DNA from: Pseudomonadota bacterium | Lineage (GTDB): Bacteria > Pseudomonadota > Gammaproteobacteria > Burkholderiales > Nitrosomonadaceae | NCBI GenBank assembly: GCA_018240935.1 | Contig: JAFEEV010000045.1 | Span: forward strand, 1-28,894 | DNA length: 28,894 bases | Reading direction: 5' to 3' | Shown: one piece after another, positions 7,313-15,492 of the stretch | Layout: each line of letters begins with the position of its first letter | Position numbering within the stretch: position 1 is the first letter of the stretch | The notes under the pieces: generated by a model | Databases searched by the model: none | What the model saw: only the letters and a program-made list of their open reading frames with translations | Told to the model about the DNA's origin: nothing | Translations under genes and position numbers: made by a program

Positions 7313-8719
7313 TTACCGGATTCCTTCGTTCTCAAATAACTTGGATAATTTCTCCAAGCTATCGGCAAAGTTGTCGTGCTGAAACATATTTTGCAATAAA
7401 AATTTTTCCAGCGACGGATACAGTCTGATCGCCCGATCCAATTCCGCATCCGTTCCGGCAACGTAAGCGCCGACACTGATCAGATCGTGGCTGCGCTGAT
7501 AACGCGAATACAGGCTTTTAAATTGACGCGCCATGTCCGTTTGCTTTTGCGGCACTACGCTGGTCATGACGCGGCTGATCGAAGCTTCGATATCGATGGC
7601 CGGATAATGCCCCGACTCGGCCAGCCGCCGCGTCAGCACGATGTGACCATCCAAAATGGCGCGCGCACTGTCGGCGATCGGATCATTTTGATCATCCCCC
7701 TCGGCCAGCACGGTATAAAAAGCCGTGATCGAACCACTGTTTTGATTGCCGTTACCGGCCCGCTCCACCAATTGCGGCAATTTGGCGAACACTGAAGGCG
7801 GATAACCCTTGGTCGCCGGCGGCTCGCCGATTGCCAAGGCGATTTCCCGCTGCGCCATGGCATAGCGCGTCAATGAATCCATGATGAGCAGCACATGTTT
7901 ACCGGCATCGCGAAAATATTCGGCAATGGCCGTGGCGTAGGCTGCGCCTTGCAAGCGCAGCAACGGCGAGGTATCGGCAGGCGCAGCGACCACCACCGAA
8001 CGGGCGAGTCCTTCTTCCCCGAGAATATTTTCGATAAACTCCTTAACCTCCCGTCCCCGTTCGCCGATCAACCCCACAACGATGACATCGGCTGTGGTGT
8101 AACGCGCCATCATGCCCAGCAGCACGCTTTTACCCACACCGCTACCGGCAAACAGTCCCATGCGTTGTCCGCGCCCGACCGTCAACAGTGTGTTAATGGC
8201 GCGCACGCCGACATCGAGCGGTTCAGTCACCGGCACGCGTTCCAGCGGGTTATAAGGCCGGCTGTACAGCGGCACGCTATGTTCCGCACGGATGGGGCCA
8301 AGACGGTCCAGCGGTTCGCCGACGCCGTTCAGCACACGCCCCAACAGTTCCGGACCGACCGCGACATGCTTGGCACGGTCGGCCGCGCGCCGGCGTGGAT
8401 GCAGAAAGCTGCCCGGACGGGGTAACTCACCGGCCTGCTCGGCGGGGGTTACCTTGGCTCCGGGCGACAAACCGTAAACATCGCTGGAAGGCATGAGAAA
8501 CAAGCGTTCCCCGGAAAATCCAACCACTTCGGCTGAAACGCTAAAACCTTTCGACAAGGAAATGGTACAACTGCTACCAACCGGCAACCTGAGTCCGACC
8601 GCCTCCATCACCAATCCGGAAACACGCGTAACGGTTCCGCTGAGCAGGAAAGGGTTTGCGGGATTGATCAGTTGAGTGCAGTTCTTCAGAAAACCGCCCC
8701 ATTGCTCATGACGCGTCAT
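7313..8719 (-). CDS. fliI: Flagellum-specific export ATPase FliI
   Basis: FliI is the F1-beta-like ATPase that powers flagellar type III export at the cytoplasmic face. The 468-residue product has the P-loop AGSGVGKS at 191-198, GERGREV at 219-225, the Walker B region LLIMDSLTRYAMAQREIAL, and GYPPSVFAKLPQLVERAGN, all diagnostic. The N-terminal domain carries the Rho-like beta-barrel segment, and the C-terminal domain ends LSKLFENEGIR. The first 14 nt overlap the end of fliH, implying coupled synthesis with its regulator. Nothing is missing relative to the usual 440-470 residues. Confidence 0.97.
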   Translation of the reverse strand: MTRHEQWGGFLKNCTQLINPANPFLLSGTVTRVSGLVMEAVGLRLPVGSSCTISLSKGFSVSAEVVGFSGERLFLMPSSDVYGLSPGAKVTPAEQAGELPRPGSFLHPRRRAADRAKHVAVGPELLGRVLNGVGEPLDRLGPIRAEHSVPLYSRPYNPLERVPVTEPLDVGVRAINTLLTVGRGQRMGLFAGSGVGKSVLLGMMARYTTADVIVVGLIGERGREVKEFIENILGEEGLARSVVVAAPADTSPLLRLQGAAYATAIAEYFRDAGKHVLLIMDSLTRYAMAQREIALAIGEPPATKGYPPSVFAKLPQLVERAGNGNQNSGSITAFYTVLAEGDDQNDPIADSARAILDGHIVLTRRLAESGHYPAIDIEASISRVMTSVVPQKQTDMARQFKSLYSRYQRSHDLISVGAYVAGTDAELDRAIRLYPSLEKFLLQNMFQHDNFADSLEKLSKLFENEGIR

Positions 8720-9437
8720 GCTGATCCGCCTTATCCAGCCAGCCTTCGGTCCGGCCTATGGTTGACAATACCCGTTGCCAGCGCACTTCCACGCTGCCGT
8801 TGATTTCACTGCCGCCCGCTTCGATACGGCAACCGCCGCGGGATAACCGCTCATCTTCCCGAATGTTCCAATGGTCCTGTTCCAGCTGTTCGCCGAGATG
8901 GGCAAGTACCAGTTTGGCATCCTCGGGATGCAGAAAAAGACGAGGATGTTGCGACACATGGGGTAAGTTGCGGATAGCTTCCTGGACAATCGGGACAATC
9001 AGCTCAGGATGCAGCTGCAATGCTTCCGTCACCATTTTCTTCGTCAGCGCAATGGCCAATTCAAGCAAACTGGCCGCCACTTGCTGATCCATTTGTTGCA
9101 GATCCTGATCCAACTCCGACAACAATGCTTGGATACGGGCAACTTCGGCTTTCACTTCGGTCTCGGCAATGGCCCGGCCTTCCGCATAACCGGCGGCATG
9201 ACCTTGTTGCAAACCTGCCGCATATCCTGCATCTTTTGCGCCCTGAAAAACGGCTGCTACTTCCTCTTCGCTCGGCAAAGCGATCTGCTGCGCTTGATCG
9301 TCCGGCTGTGGCTGTAAGTTCGGTTCCGCCTCGGCCTCACGGGCTTCTTGCGGTACATCGGGTGTCTCAAACGAATCCATCTCCCAGCGCTGATACGCGC
9401 TGAGTTTTTCTTTAGGAATAAAATTACTTGCAATCAT
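8706..9437 (-). CDS. fliH: Flagellar assembly protein FliH
   Basis: FliH forms a dimer that binds and restrains FliI and anchors it to FliN in the C ring. The 243-residue protein begins SNFIPKEKLSAYQRWEMDSF, a Trp-containing N-terminal segment typical of FliH. It has an acidic, Gln-rich region to about residue 75, then the Gly-spaced helix GAKDAGYAAGLQQGHAAGYAEGRAIAE with the GxxxG pattern characteristic of the family. The C-terminal FliI-binding domain contains RLSRGGCRIEAGGSEINGSVEVRWQ. It overlaps fliI by 14 nt and follows fliG after 75 bp. Confidence 0.94.
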   Translation of the reverse strand: MIASNFIPKEKLSAYQRWEMDSFETPDVPQEAREAEAEPNLQPQPDDQAQQIALPSEEEVAAVFQGAKDAGYAAGLQQGHAAGYAEGRAIAETEVKAEVARIQALLSELDQDLQQMDQQVAASLLELAIALTKKMVTEALQLHPELIVPIVQEAIRNLPHVSQHPRLFLHPEDAKLVLAHLGEQLEQDHWNIREDERLSRGGCRIEAGGSEINGSVEVRWQRVLSTIGRTEGWLDKADQHDAS

Positions 9438-9512
9438 CGATATACCCGCGATCCGCCACTAAACGAGGGCGGCAGTTGGCCACTGAAATTAACGGGATGG
9501 AAAAACAATCGG

Positions 9513-10508
9513 TTAAATGAAGCCATCATCACCCTTTCCACCCAGTACGATCTGTCCATCGTCAGCCAATTGACGCACAATCTTGAGAATTTCTTTTTGC
9601 TCGGCTTCGACTTCCGATACCCGCACCGGTCCCTTGCTTTCAAGATCTTCGCGCAAAGCTTCGGCAGCGCGCTGCGACATATTTTTGAAAATTTTCTTGC
9701 GCAATTCTTCCTGCGCGCCTTTCAACGCGATGATCAAGGATTCCGACTGAACTTCGCGCAGCAGCAATTGAATACCGTGATCATCGATGTCGATCAGATT
9801 ATCGAATACAAACATTTCATCCATAATCTTTTGCGCCAATTCTTCGTCGTACTGCTTGACGTTCTCAATGACACTGGCTTCCTGCGCGGTCGGCACAAAG
9901 TTGAGAATCTCCGCGGCGGCCCGGACTCCGCCCATCGCCGCTTTACGGATATTATTGCTGCCCGATAGCAATTTGGTCAGCACATCGTTGAGTTCGCGCA
10001 GCGCGTCCGGTTGAATACTGTCCAGGGTGGCAATGCGCAACAACGTATCGTTGCGCAGCCGCTCGGTAAATAAACTTAAAATCTCACTCGCTTGATCCCG
10101 TTCCAGATGAACCAGAATGGTGGCGATAATCTGCGGATGCTCATTTTTGATCAGCTCGGCCACCGAGGGCGCATCCATCCACTTCAACCCTTCGATGCCG
10201 CTGGTATCGCCGCCCTGTAAAATGCGATCGATCAGATTGGCCGCTTTTTCATCGCCCAATGCGCTGGTCAGCACCTTGCGGATATAGTCCGCCGAGTCCT
10301 GCCCCAGTGTGGTTCTTCCTTCGGCTTCATTGCAAAATTCCGATACGATTCCTTCTATTTCGGAACGCGTAATGTTTTGCAATGTGGACATCGTTTCGCC
10401 CAGCTTTTGCACTTCCTTGGGACCGAGCAGCTTGATCACCGACGCCGCTTCTTGCTCACCCAGCGTCATCAACAAAATTGCGCTTTTCTTAATTCCTTCG
10501 TCAGCCAT
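9513..10508 (-). CDS. fliG: Flagellar motor switch protein FliG
   Basis: FliG joins the MS ring to the C ring and carries the charged residues that meet the stator. The 331-residue product has the N-terminal FliF-binding domain (KKSAILLMTLGEQEAASVIK), the EHPQ motif at 123-126 in the middle domain, and the C-terminal torque helix region KIFKNMSQRAAEALREDLES with its alternating charged residues. Length matches the E. coli protein. The first 8 nt overlap the end of fliF, so their translation is probably coupled. Confidence 0.97.
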   Translation of the reverse strand: MADEGIKKSAILLMTLGEQEAASVIKLLGPKEVQKLGETMSTLQNITRSEIEGIVSEFCNEAEGRTTLGQDSADYIRKVLTSALGDEKAANLIDRILQGGDTSGIEGLKWMDAPSVAELIKNEHPQIIATILVHLERDQASEILSLFTERLRNDTLLRIATLDSIQPDALRELNDVLTKLLSGSNNIRKAAMGGVRAAAEILNFVPTAQEASVIENVKQYDEELAQKIMDEMFVFDNLIDIDDHGIQLLLREVQSESLIIALKGAQEELRKKIFKNMSQRAAEALREDLESKGPVRVSEVEAEQKEILKIVRQLADDGQIVLGGKGDDGFI

Positions 10509-12171
10509 TTTTAGCCATCCAGTCTTTCACCACATTAGCGACAATCGCCGGCTCATCCAAAGCCAATTGCTTGGCGCGCTTGAGATTTTCATCAAAGATC
10601 GATTTCTGAATCGCCTGAATGGCGGCTTCATCCACTTGCCCCGGCAACTGGCCTTGCGCCGCCGTTTCACCCGGTAGTTTCTCCTGTTCAGCCGGTGGCA
10701 GCGGCGGTGGCGGCGCCAAGCTTTTCAGGAACGGCTTGAGTATTTTCAACAAGAAAAACAAAACCACCGCCGCGATCAGCAATTGCTTACCGATATCTTT
10801 TGCCAGCATGATCATTTCGGGATCTTTCCAGAGCGGCACATCCAGCACCGTTTCACCGTTGTGGGTGAATAAACTGTTGGTTACCGTAAGCGAATCCCCG
10901 CGCTTCTCGCTATAACCCATGGCTTCGCGCACAAGGTTGTTGATTTCCTTAATTTCCTCGGCCGTCAACGGCTCGTGTGTTACTTCACCATTTTCATCCA
11001 CTTTCTTGCGGTAATTCACCACCACTGCGGCGGATAGGCGTTTGATATTACCGGTCGATTGCTGCACGTGTTGCACTGTTTTATCGACTTCGTAATTCGT
11101 CGTCGATTCTTTTTTCTTGTCCGTAGGTACCGTTTTATCGCCTTCTTTCTTGTCGCCGCCCGCTTCAATCGGCGCCGTTGCCGGTTCGGGCGGCCGATTG
11201 GTAAGAGCGCCCGGAATGCCGCCATCCGTCTTGGATCCGGTGGAGGTCGATTCGAGCGTTTGCTGGCTGCGGATCGCGGCAGCTTCTGTTTCGCTATTGT
11301 TCGGCCGGTAAATTTCTTCGGCGCGTTCGACCCGGGAGAAATCCACATCCGCGGTCACTTGCGCACGCACATTGGCGGCGCCGGTTATCGGTATCAGAAT
11401 GGTCTCGATGCGGCGGATATAGTTTTCCTCGATTTCCTGTATATATTCCAGCTGCTTGGCGTCAAACCGGGAATCCTGCTTATCGTTCTGCGTGCTGAGC
11501 AGATTGCCGTTCTGATCCACCACCGTCACATTCTTTACCGGTAAATTAGGCACGCTGCTGGCCATCAAATGCACAATCGCGCTGACTTGCTCGACACTCA
11601 AAACCCTGCCCGGGTGCAGATGAAGCAATACCGAAACGCTTGGCTGCTGCTTTTCTCTTGAAAATACCGAAGGCTTGGCTATCGCCAAATGGACGCGCGC
11701 GCTTTGCACCGCGGCCAAGGACTGAATCGAGCGCGCCAATTCGCCTTCCAGCGCGCGCTGATAATTAACCTGTTCGAGAAATTGGCTGGAGCCGAATTTT
11801 TGATTCTCCATCAACTCAAATCCGGCCAATCCTCCTTTCGGCAATCCCTGACCGGCGAGACGCAAACGCACTTCATGCACTTGCTTCTCGGGCACCAGAA
11901 TCGCGCCGCCGCTTTCGGAAAATTTATACGGCACATTCATTTGCTGCAAAGCGCTGATGATGGCCGCGCCGTCCTGATCCGGCACATTGTTGTAGAGCAC
12001 GCGATACTCCGGCGTCTGACTCCACATCAAAGCGCCGGCCAGCAGCGCCACCACGGCCGCCGCCGAGAGAATCAATCCCAGTTTCTTTTGGTTGGATAAC
12101 TGGCTTAACTGCCCCAGACCCATTGCCGAAACGGGTGCTGTTGTATTGGATTCACTCGGTACTGTTGCCAC
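10501..12171 (-). CDS. fliF: Flagellar MS-ring protein FliF
   Basis: FliF builds the MS ring in the inner membrane, the base on which the motor and export gate assemble. The 556-residue product has transmembrane helices at about 32-50 and near 455-475. Between them are the ring-building motifs (YRVLYNNVPDQDGAAIISAL, the FSREKQQPSVSVLLHL segment, and the Pro/Lys-rich disordered loop around 315-355). The C-terminal tail binds FliG. The start is GTG at 12171 with AGGAG about 9 nt upstream. fliF is the first gene of the leftward flagellar run, so the promoter should lie in the 340-bp gap to its right. Confidence 0.96.
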   Translation of the reverse strand: MATVPSESNTTAPVSAMGLGQLSQLSNQKKLGLILSAAAVVALLAGALMWSQTPEYRVLYNNVPDQDGAAIISALQQMNVPYKFSESGGAILVPEKQVHEVRLRLAGQGLPKGGLAGFELMENQKFGSSQFLEQVNYQRALEGELARSIQSLAAVQSARVHLAIAKPSVFSREKQQPSVSVLLHLHPGRVLSVEQVSAIVHLMASSVPNLPVKNVTVVDQNGNLLSTQNDKQDSRFDAKQLEYIQEIEENYIRRIETILIPITGAANVRAQVTADVDFSRVERAEEIYRPNNSETEAAAIRSQQTLESTSTGSKTDGGIPGALTNRPPEPATAPIEAGGDKKEGDKTVPTDKKKESTTNYEVDKTVQHVQQSTGNIKRLSAAVVVNYRKKVDENGEVTHEPLTAEEIKEINNLVREAMGYSEKRGDSLTVTNSLFTHNGETVLDVPLWKDPEMIMLAKDIGKQLLIAAVVLFFLLKILKPFLKSLAPPPPLPPAEQEKLPGETAAQGQLPGQVDEAAIQAIQKSIFDENLKRAKQLALDEPAIVANVVKDWMAKNG

Positions 12172-12511
12172 GTATTCTTCTCCTGCTTAAATTCTATGTT
12201 GCCAATCAATAGGGCATGCGCTATCAATAACAAATCCCCATTTTTTTCCTAACCCATTCAACAAGGGTAATTGAGCTGGAATATCCGGGCGCGCCGCTTG
12301 CGCATCGTCTTTCAATTTGTCCATTGCCGTGCCGTAACACACAGCAACCATTCGCATGCGGAATGGATTTTTATTGATGCGATGATTATCTATAAACTTA
12401 TAAAATCTGAATGCGTGAATAGAATCGTTTTGCTCGCCTTATTTGCGGCATTGTCGCAACCGCGCGCAGTGGTAAGCTAGCGACCATCCCCAATCACCGT
12501 CATCCAAACTC
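12172..12511. other. Divergent regulatory region between fliF and the kinase gene
   Basis: This 340-bp gap separates leftward fliF from the rightward kinase gene. On the minus strand a candidate sigma-70 promoter for fliF is TTGTTA (12228-12233), 16 nt, TATTGA (12206-12211), about 35 bp from the GTG. On the plus strand an AT-rich patch at 12368-12404 holds two TATAAA hexamers but no well-spaced -35. I searched both strands for the sigma-54 -24/-12 pattern (GG, 10 nt, GC) and found no good match. A 69-codon plus-strand frame at 12271-12480 starts with TTG, lacks a ribosome-binding site and looks spurious. Confidence 0.5.
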
Positions 12512-13708
12512 GTGCACAGCAAAAACATCAGCAAAATTAAGCCGGTACCGGTCGATCAAGAACAGCTCAAGCTGGCGTTTGCGGCTTTTAACGAGGCGTC
12601 GGAGCAGCTTTCCGGTGTTTATCAGGATTTACAACTCCAGGTGGCGCAGCTCACGCGCGAATTGGCGCTTGCCAACGGCGAATTGCACAAACAGTTAAGC
12701 GCCAAAGAAAATCTGTCGCAGCAGTTAAGCTTGTTATTAAATGCATTGCCCGGCGGCGTGATCGCGCTGGATGCGCAGCAGCGTATCGAACAAGTCAATC
12801 CGGCGGCCATCGCCATTCTCGGTGAATCGTTGCTTGGCTTGGCATGGCAACAAGCCGTTCAGGAACGTTTAACGCCAACCGCAATCATCAATGAATGGCT
12901 GTTAAAGCAAGAGCACAGCGCACGGCCGCGGCGCATCCGCATCGAAAGCAGCGCCACCGATTTATCAGGCCGGCAAATTCTGCTGGTAAACGACATTACC
13001 GAAGCGTATGCCATGCAGGAACTGATCCGGCGTAACCAGCGCCTGACTTCCATGGGCGAGATGGCGGCCAATCTGGCGCATCAATTACGCACCCCGCTTT
13101 CGACGGCGTTGCTGTACGCCAATCATCTGGGAAACGATGCGCTCACTGCCGCCGAGCGGAAAAAATTCGCCGCCAAAACCATCGAGCGCCTGCATCATCT
13201 GGAGCATTTGACCAAGGATATGCTCCGTTTTGTAAAAGGCGAAGCGAGGCGGCGCGAGCCTGTGGTCGTCAGCGATTTATTAGCCGAGTTGCGCCAAGTT
13301 GTCGAACCGCACATGGCGCAGCGGGATTTGCAATTCACCGTCGACGATCAAAGCGCGGCGGAAACCATGATCACGGATCATCAGGCTTTATGCGGCGCCA
13401 TGATCAATTTGCTGGAAAATGCCATGCAAGCCACGGCGCCGGGCGGGCAGATCGTTCTCGCCTGCCGCTTGCAGGAAAAAAACATCATTCTGAGCGTCCA
13501 TGACGATGGTCCCGGTATCGATGCGGCATTGCAGGAAAGATTATTCGAGCCTTTCTTCACCACGCGCGCGGAAGGCACGGGGTTGGGTTTAGCCATTGTC
13601 CGCGGTGTCATCGAGTCCATGGGCGGCGACGTGCACATTCATTCAATACCGCACGAGGGAACCGAATTCAGGGTAAGGCTGCCGAGAAATACAGGAGAAA
13701 AAGTATGA
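12512..13708 (+). CDS. flrB: Flagellar sensor histidine kinase (FlrB/FleS-like)
   Basis: This cytosolic kinase of 398 residues has no membrane segment. A coiled coil (about 15-75) leads into a PAS-like domain (NALPGGVIALDAQQRIEQVNPAA, 77-99). The dimerisation and phosphotransfer helix carries the H-box NLAHQLRTPL, with His190 as phosphoacceptor. The ATPase domain has its N-box at NLLENAMQA (299-307), G1 DDGPGI (331-336) and G2 GTGLGLA (355-361). The layout matches FlrB/FleS kinases, which phosphorylate the neighbouring sigma-54 activator to turn on hook and basal-body genes. An in-frame stop lies shortly upstream (12473), so the start must be the GTG at 12512 or later, although it lacks a clear Shine-Dalgarno sequence. 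It overlaps the next gene by 4 nt (ATGA). Confidence 0.88.
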   Translation: MHSKNISKIKPVPVDQEQLKLAFAAFNEASEQLSGVYQDLQLQVAQLTRELALANGELHKQLSAKENLSQQLSLLLNALPGGVIALDAQQRIEQVNPAAIAILGESLLGLAWQQAVQERLTPTAIINEWLLKQEHSARPRRIRIESSATDLSGRQILLVNDITEAYAMQELIRRNQRLTSMGEMAANLAHQLRTPLSTALLYANHLGNDALTAAERKKFAAKTIERLHHLEHLTKDMLRFVKGEARRREPVVVSDLLAELRQVVEPHMAQRDLQFTVDDQSAAETMITDHQALCGAMINLLENAMQATAPGGQIVLACRLQEKNIILSVHDDGPGIDAALQERLFEPFFTTRAEGTGLGLAIVRGVIESMGGDVHIHSIPHEGTEFRVRLPRNTGEKV

Positions 13709-15030
13709 AATCATTACCTATTCTGGTCGTGGAAGACGATGAGGATTTACGCGAAGCCGTTTGCGCCACGATGAAACTGGCCGGTTACGAGGCTTTGGCG
13801 GCTGCCAACGGCAATGACGCCATGATTGTGCTGCAACAAACGCGCGTAGGCATGGTGGTCAGCGATGTGCAGATGAAACCCGTCGATGGATTTACGCTGC
13901 TCAAGAAGATCAAGGCATTCGATCCGGAATTGCCGGTGTTGCTGATGACCGCTTATGGCGATGTGGAAAAAGCGGTTGCCGCGATGCAGACCGGTGCGTG
14001 CGACTATTTGCTCAAACCGTTCGATCCGGATAATTTGCTCGCGCATATCCAGCGGCACGCTCTCTCCCGGCCGGAACACGATGACAAAGTGGTCGCCAAA
14101 GATGCGCGTACCCGGGCATTATTATCGCTGGCCAAGCGTGTCGCCCAATCGCCGGCCACGGTCATGCTGACGGGCGAAAGCGGCTGCGGCAAAGAAGTCA
14201 TCGCGCGTTTCATTCATCAGCATTCGGCGCGTTCCGCCAAGCCGTTTGTCGCCATCAATTGCGCGGCCATTCCGGAAAATTTGCTGGAAGCCACGTTGTT
14301 CGGTTACGAAAAAGGCGCTTTCACCGGCGCGGCGCAAGCGCAGCCCGGAAAGTTCGAGCAAGCGCAGGGCGGTACCTTATTGCTGGATGAGGTTTCGGAA
14401 ATGCCGCTGGAACTGCAAGCCAAATTGTTGCGCGTGTTACAGGAAAGGGAAGTGGAGCGCGTCGGCGGGCATAAAGCCATCAAACTGGATATCCGCGTTC
14501 TGGCGACTTCCAATCGCGACATGATGGCAACGGTTAAAAGCGGCCGGTTTCGTGAAGATTTATACTACCGCCTCAACGTGTTTCCGATCGAAATCCCTCC
14601 CCTGCGGGAACGGCCATTGGATATCGAACCTCTGGCACAGCGCGCGCTTGCGGAGGCAGCCGCCGGTTCCGGCCATGCCGCCCGTACCATGACAAAAGCC
14701 GCGATTGATAAGTTAACGCGCTATTCCTGGCCGGGTAATGTCCGAGAATTGGAAAATGTCATGCAGCGCACCCTTATTTTGGCGGTGGATGATCTCATCG
14801 ATGCGGAACATATTCATTTGCCGCGCGCCGATTCCGTCCGGCAAGAGGGTGAAGAAACCAATAGTACCGATACCGAGCCGCCTTCCGAGGATATCAAGAC
14901 GCTCGAACGGAAACATATACTGGAAACTTTGGCCGCTGTTAATGGTTCGCGCAAACTGGCCGTAAAGAAACTAGGTATTTCCGAACGAACCTTGCGCTAT
15001 AAATTACAACAATACCGCATGACAAGCTAA
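13705..15030 (+). CDS. flrC: Sigma-54 activator response regulator (FlrC/FleR-like)
   Basis: This is an NtrC-family regulator of 441 residues. Its receiver domain has the acidic pair E10-D11-D12 region, phosphoacceptor Asp54 and Lys104. The AAA+ domain has Walker A GESGCGKE (157-164), the sigma-54 contact loop GAFTGA (204-209), Walker B GGTLLLDE (222-229) and RERP/SWPGNVRELE. A Fis-type helix-turn-helix lies at about 414-436. It should activate sigma-54 promoters of middle flagellar genes after phosphorylation by the kinase just upstream, with which it overlaps by 4 nt. AGGAG precedes its ATG. No obvious sigma-54 promoter was seen in this window, so its targets are probably elsewhere or too diverged to see by eye. 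Confidence 0.9.
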   Translation: MKSLPILVVEDDEDLREAVCATMKLAGYEALAAANGNDAMIVLQQTRVGMVVSDVQMKPVDGFTLLKKIKAFDPELPVLLMTAYGDVEKAVAAMQTGACDYLLKPFDPDNLLAHIQRHALSRPEHDDKVVAKDARTRALLSLAKRVAQSPATVMLTGESGCGKEVIARFIHQHSARSAKPFVAINCAAIPENLLEATLFGYEKGAFTGAAQAQPGKFEQAQGGTLLLDEVSEMPLELQAKLLRVLQEREVERVGGHKAIKLDIRVLATSNRDMMATVKSGRFREDLYYRLNVFPIEIPPLRERPLDIEPLAQRALAEAAAGSGHAARTMTKAAIDKLTRYSWPGNVRELENVMQRTLILAVDDLIDAEHIHLPRADSVRQEGEETNSTDTEPPSEDIKTLERKHILETLAAVNGSRKLAVKKLGISERTLRYKLQQYRMTS

Positions 15031-15063
15031 CCACGGATTTCCTATAGAACAGACACGCATGAT

Positions 15064-15090
15064 TTGATAAAATTTTCAGACATTTATAAT
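15064..15090 (+). promoter_or_regulatory. Candidate sigma-70 promoter for fliE
   Basis: TTGATA (15064-15069) and a perfect TATAAT (15085-15090) are separated by 15 nt, shorter than the preferred 16-18. The -10 lies 42 bp upstream of the fliE ATG, leaving a short leader with GGAG at 15122-15125. The short spacer lowers confidence and could make it regulator-dependent. Confidence 0.4.
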
Positions 15091-15132
15091 AGTTTCGCAA
15101 CAAACCGCAAGAAATTGAGAGTGGAGTAAAAC

Positions 15133-15456
15133 ATGGACAAATCCGGCATTGACAGCATTTTGCAACAATTGCAAGCCACCTCGGCGCTTGCTTCCGGTGT
15201 AAAAAAATCAGCAGGCGCGGACGAAGTTGCCGGTGTCGATTTCAGCGAGAAGCTAAAAGCGGCTGTCGATCAAGTAAACACGGCGCAAAAAAGCGCGGAC
15301 AAGCTCAGTGAGCAATTTGTCAGCGATCAATCGAATGTCGATTTGCACGAAGTGATGATCTCACTGCAAAAAGCCAATGTGTCCTTTCAATCGATGGTGC
15401 AAGTCCGCAATAAACTGGTAACCGCTTATCAGGAAATCATGAACATGCAGGTTTAG
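15133..15456 (+). CDS. fliE: Flagellar hook-basal body protein FliE
   Basis: FliE is the small rod-base protein that joins the MS ring to the proximal rod and is an early export substrate. The 107-residue product has a disordered N-terminus and the conserved C-terminal helix DLHEVMISLQKANVSFQSMVQVRNKLVTAYQEIMNMQV, which is nearly invariant in the family. GGAG stands about 8 nt upstream of the ATG. It is separated from fliF by the two regulatory genes and transcribed the other way, unlike the common fliE-fliF order. It faces the convergent yheS gene across 36 bp. Confidence 0.95.
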   Translation: MDKSGIDSILQQLQATSALASGVKKSAGADEVAGVDFSEKLKAAVDQVNTAQKSADKLSEQFVSDQSNVDLHEVMISLQKANVSFQSMVQVRNKLVTAYQEIMNMQV

Positions 15457-15460
15457 AACC

Positions 15461-15474
15461 GGCGGATAGCCGCC
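15461..15474 (+). terminator. Weak possible terminator hairpin after fliE
   Basis: GGCGG-ATAG-CCGCC forms a 5-bp GC stem with a 4-nt loop just after the fliE stop, in the 36-bp space between convergent fliE and yheS. The downstream sequence is only moderately T-rich (ATTTCTTTC begins about 11 nt later), so it is at best a weak terminator. Confidence 0.3.
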
Positions 15475-15492
15475 CCAAAGGCTTCATTTCTT

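Noticed and set aside
12271..12480. 69-codon frame in the fliF-flrB gap
   Set aside because: TTG start, no ribosome-binding site, atypical composition; more likely promoter DNA.
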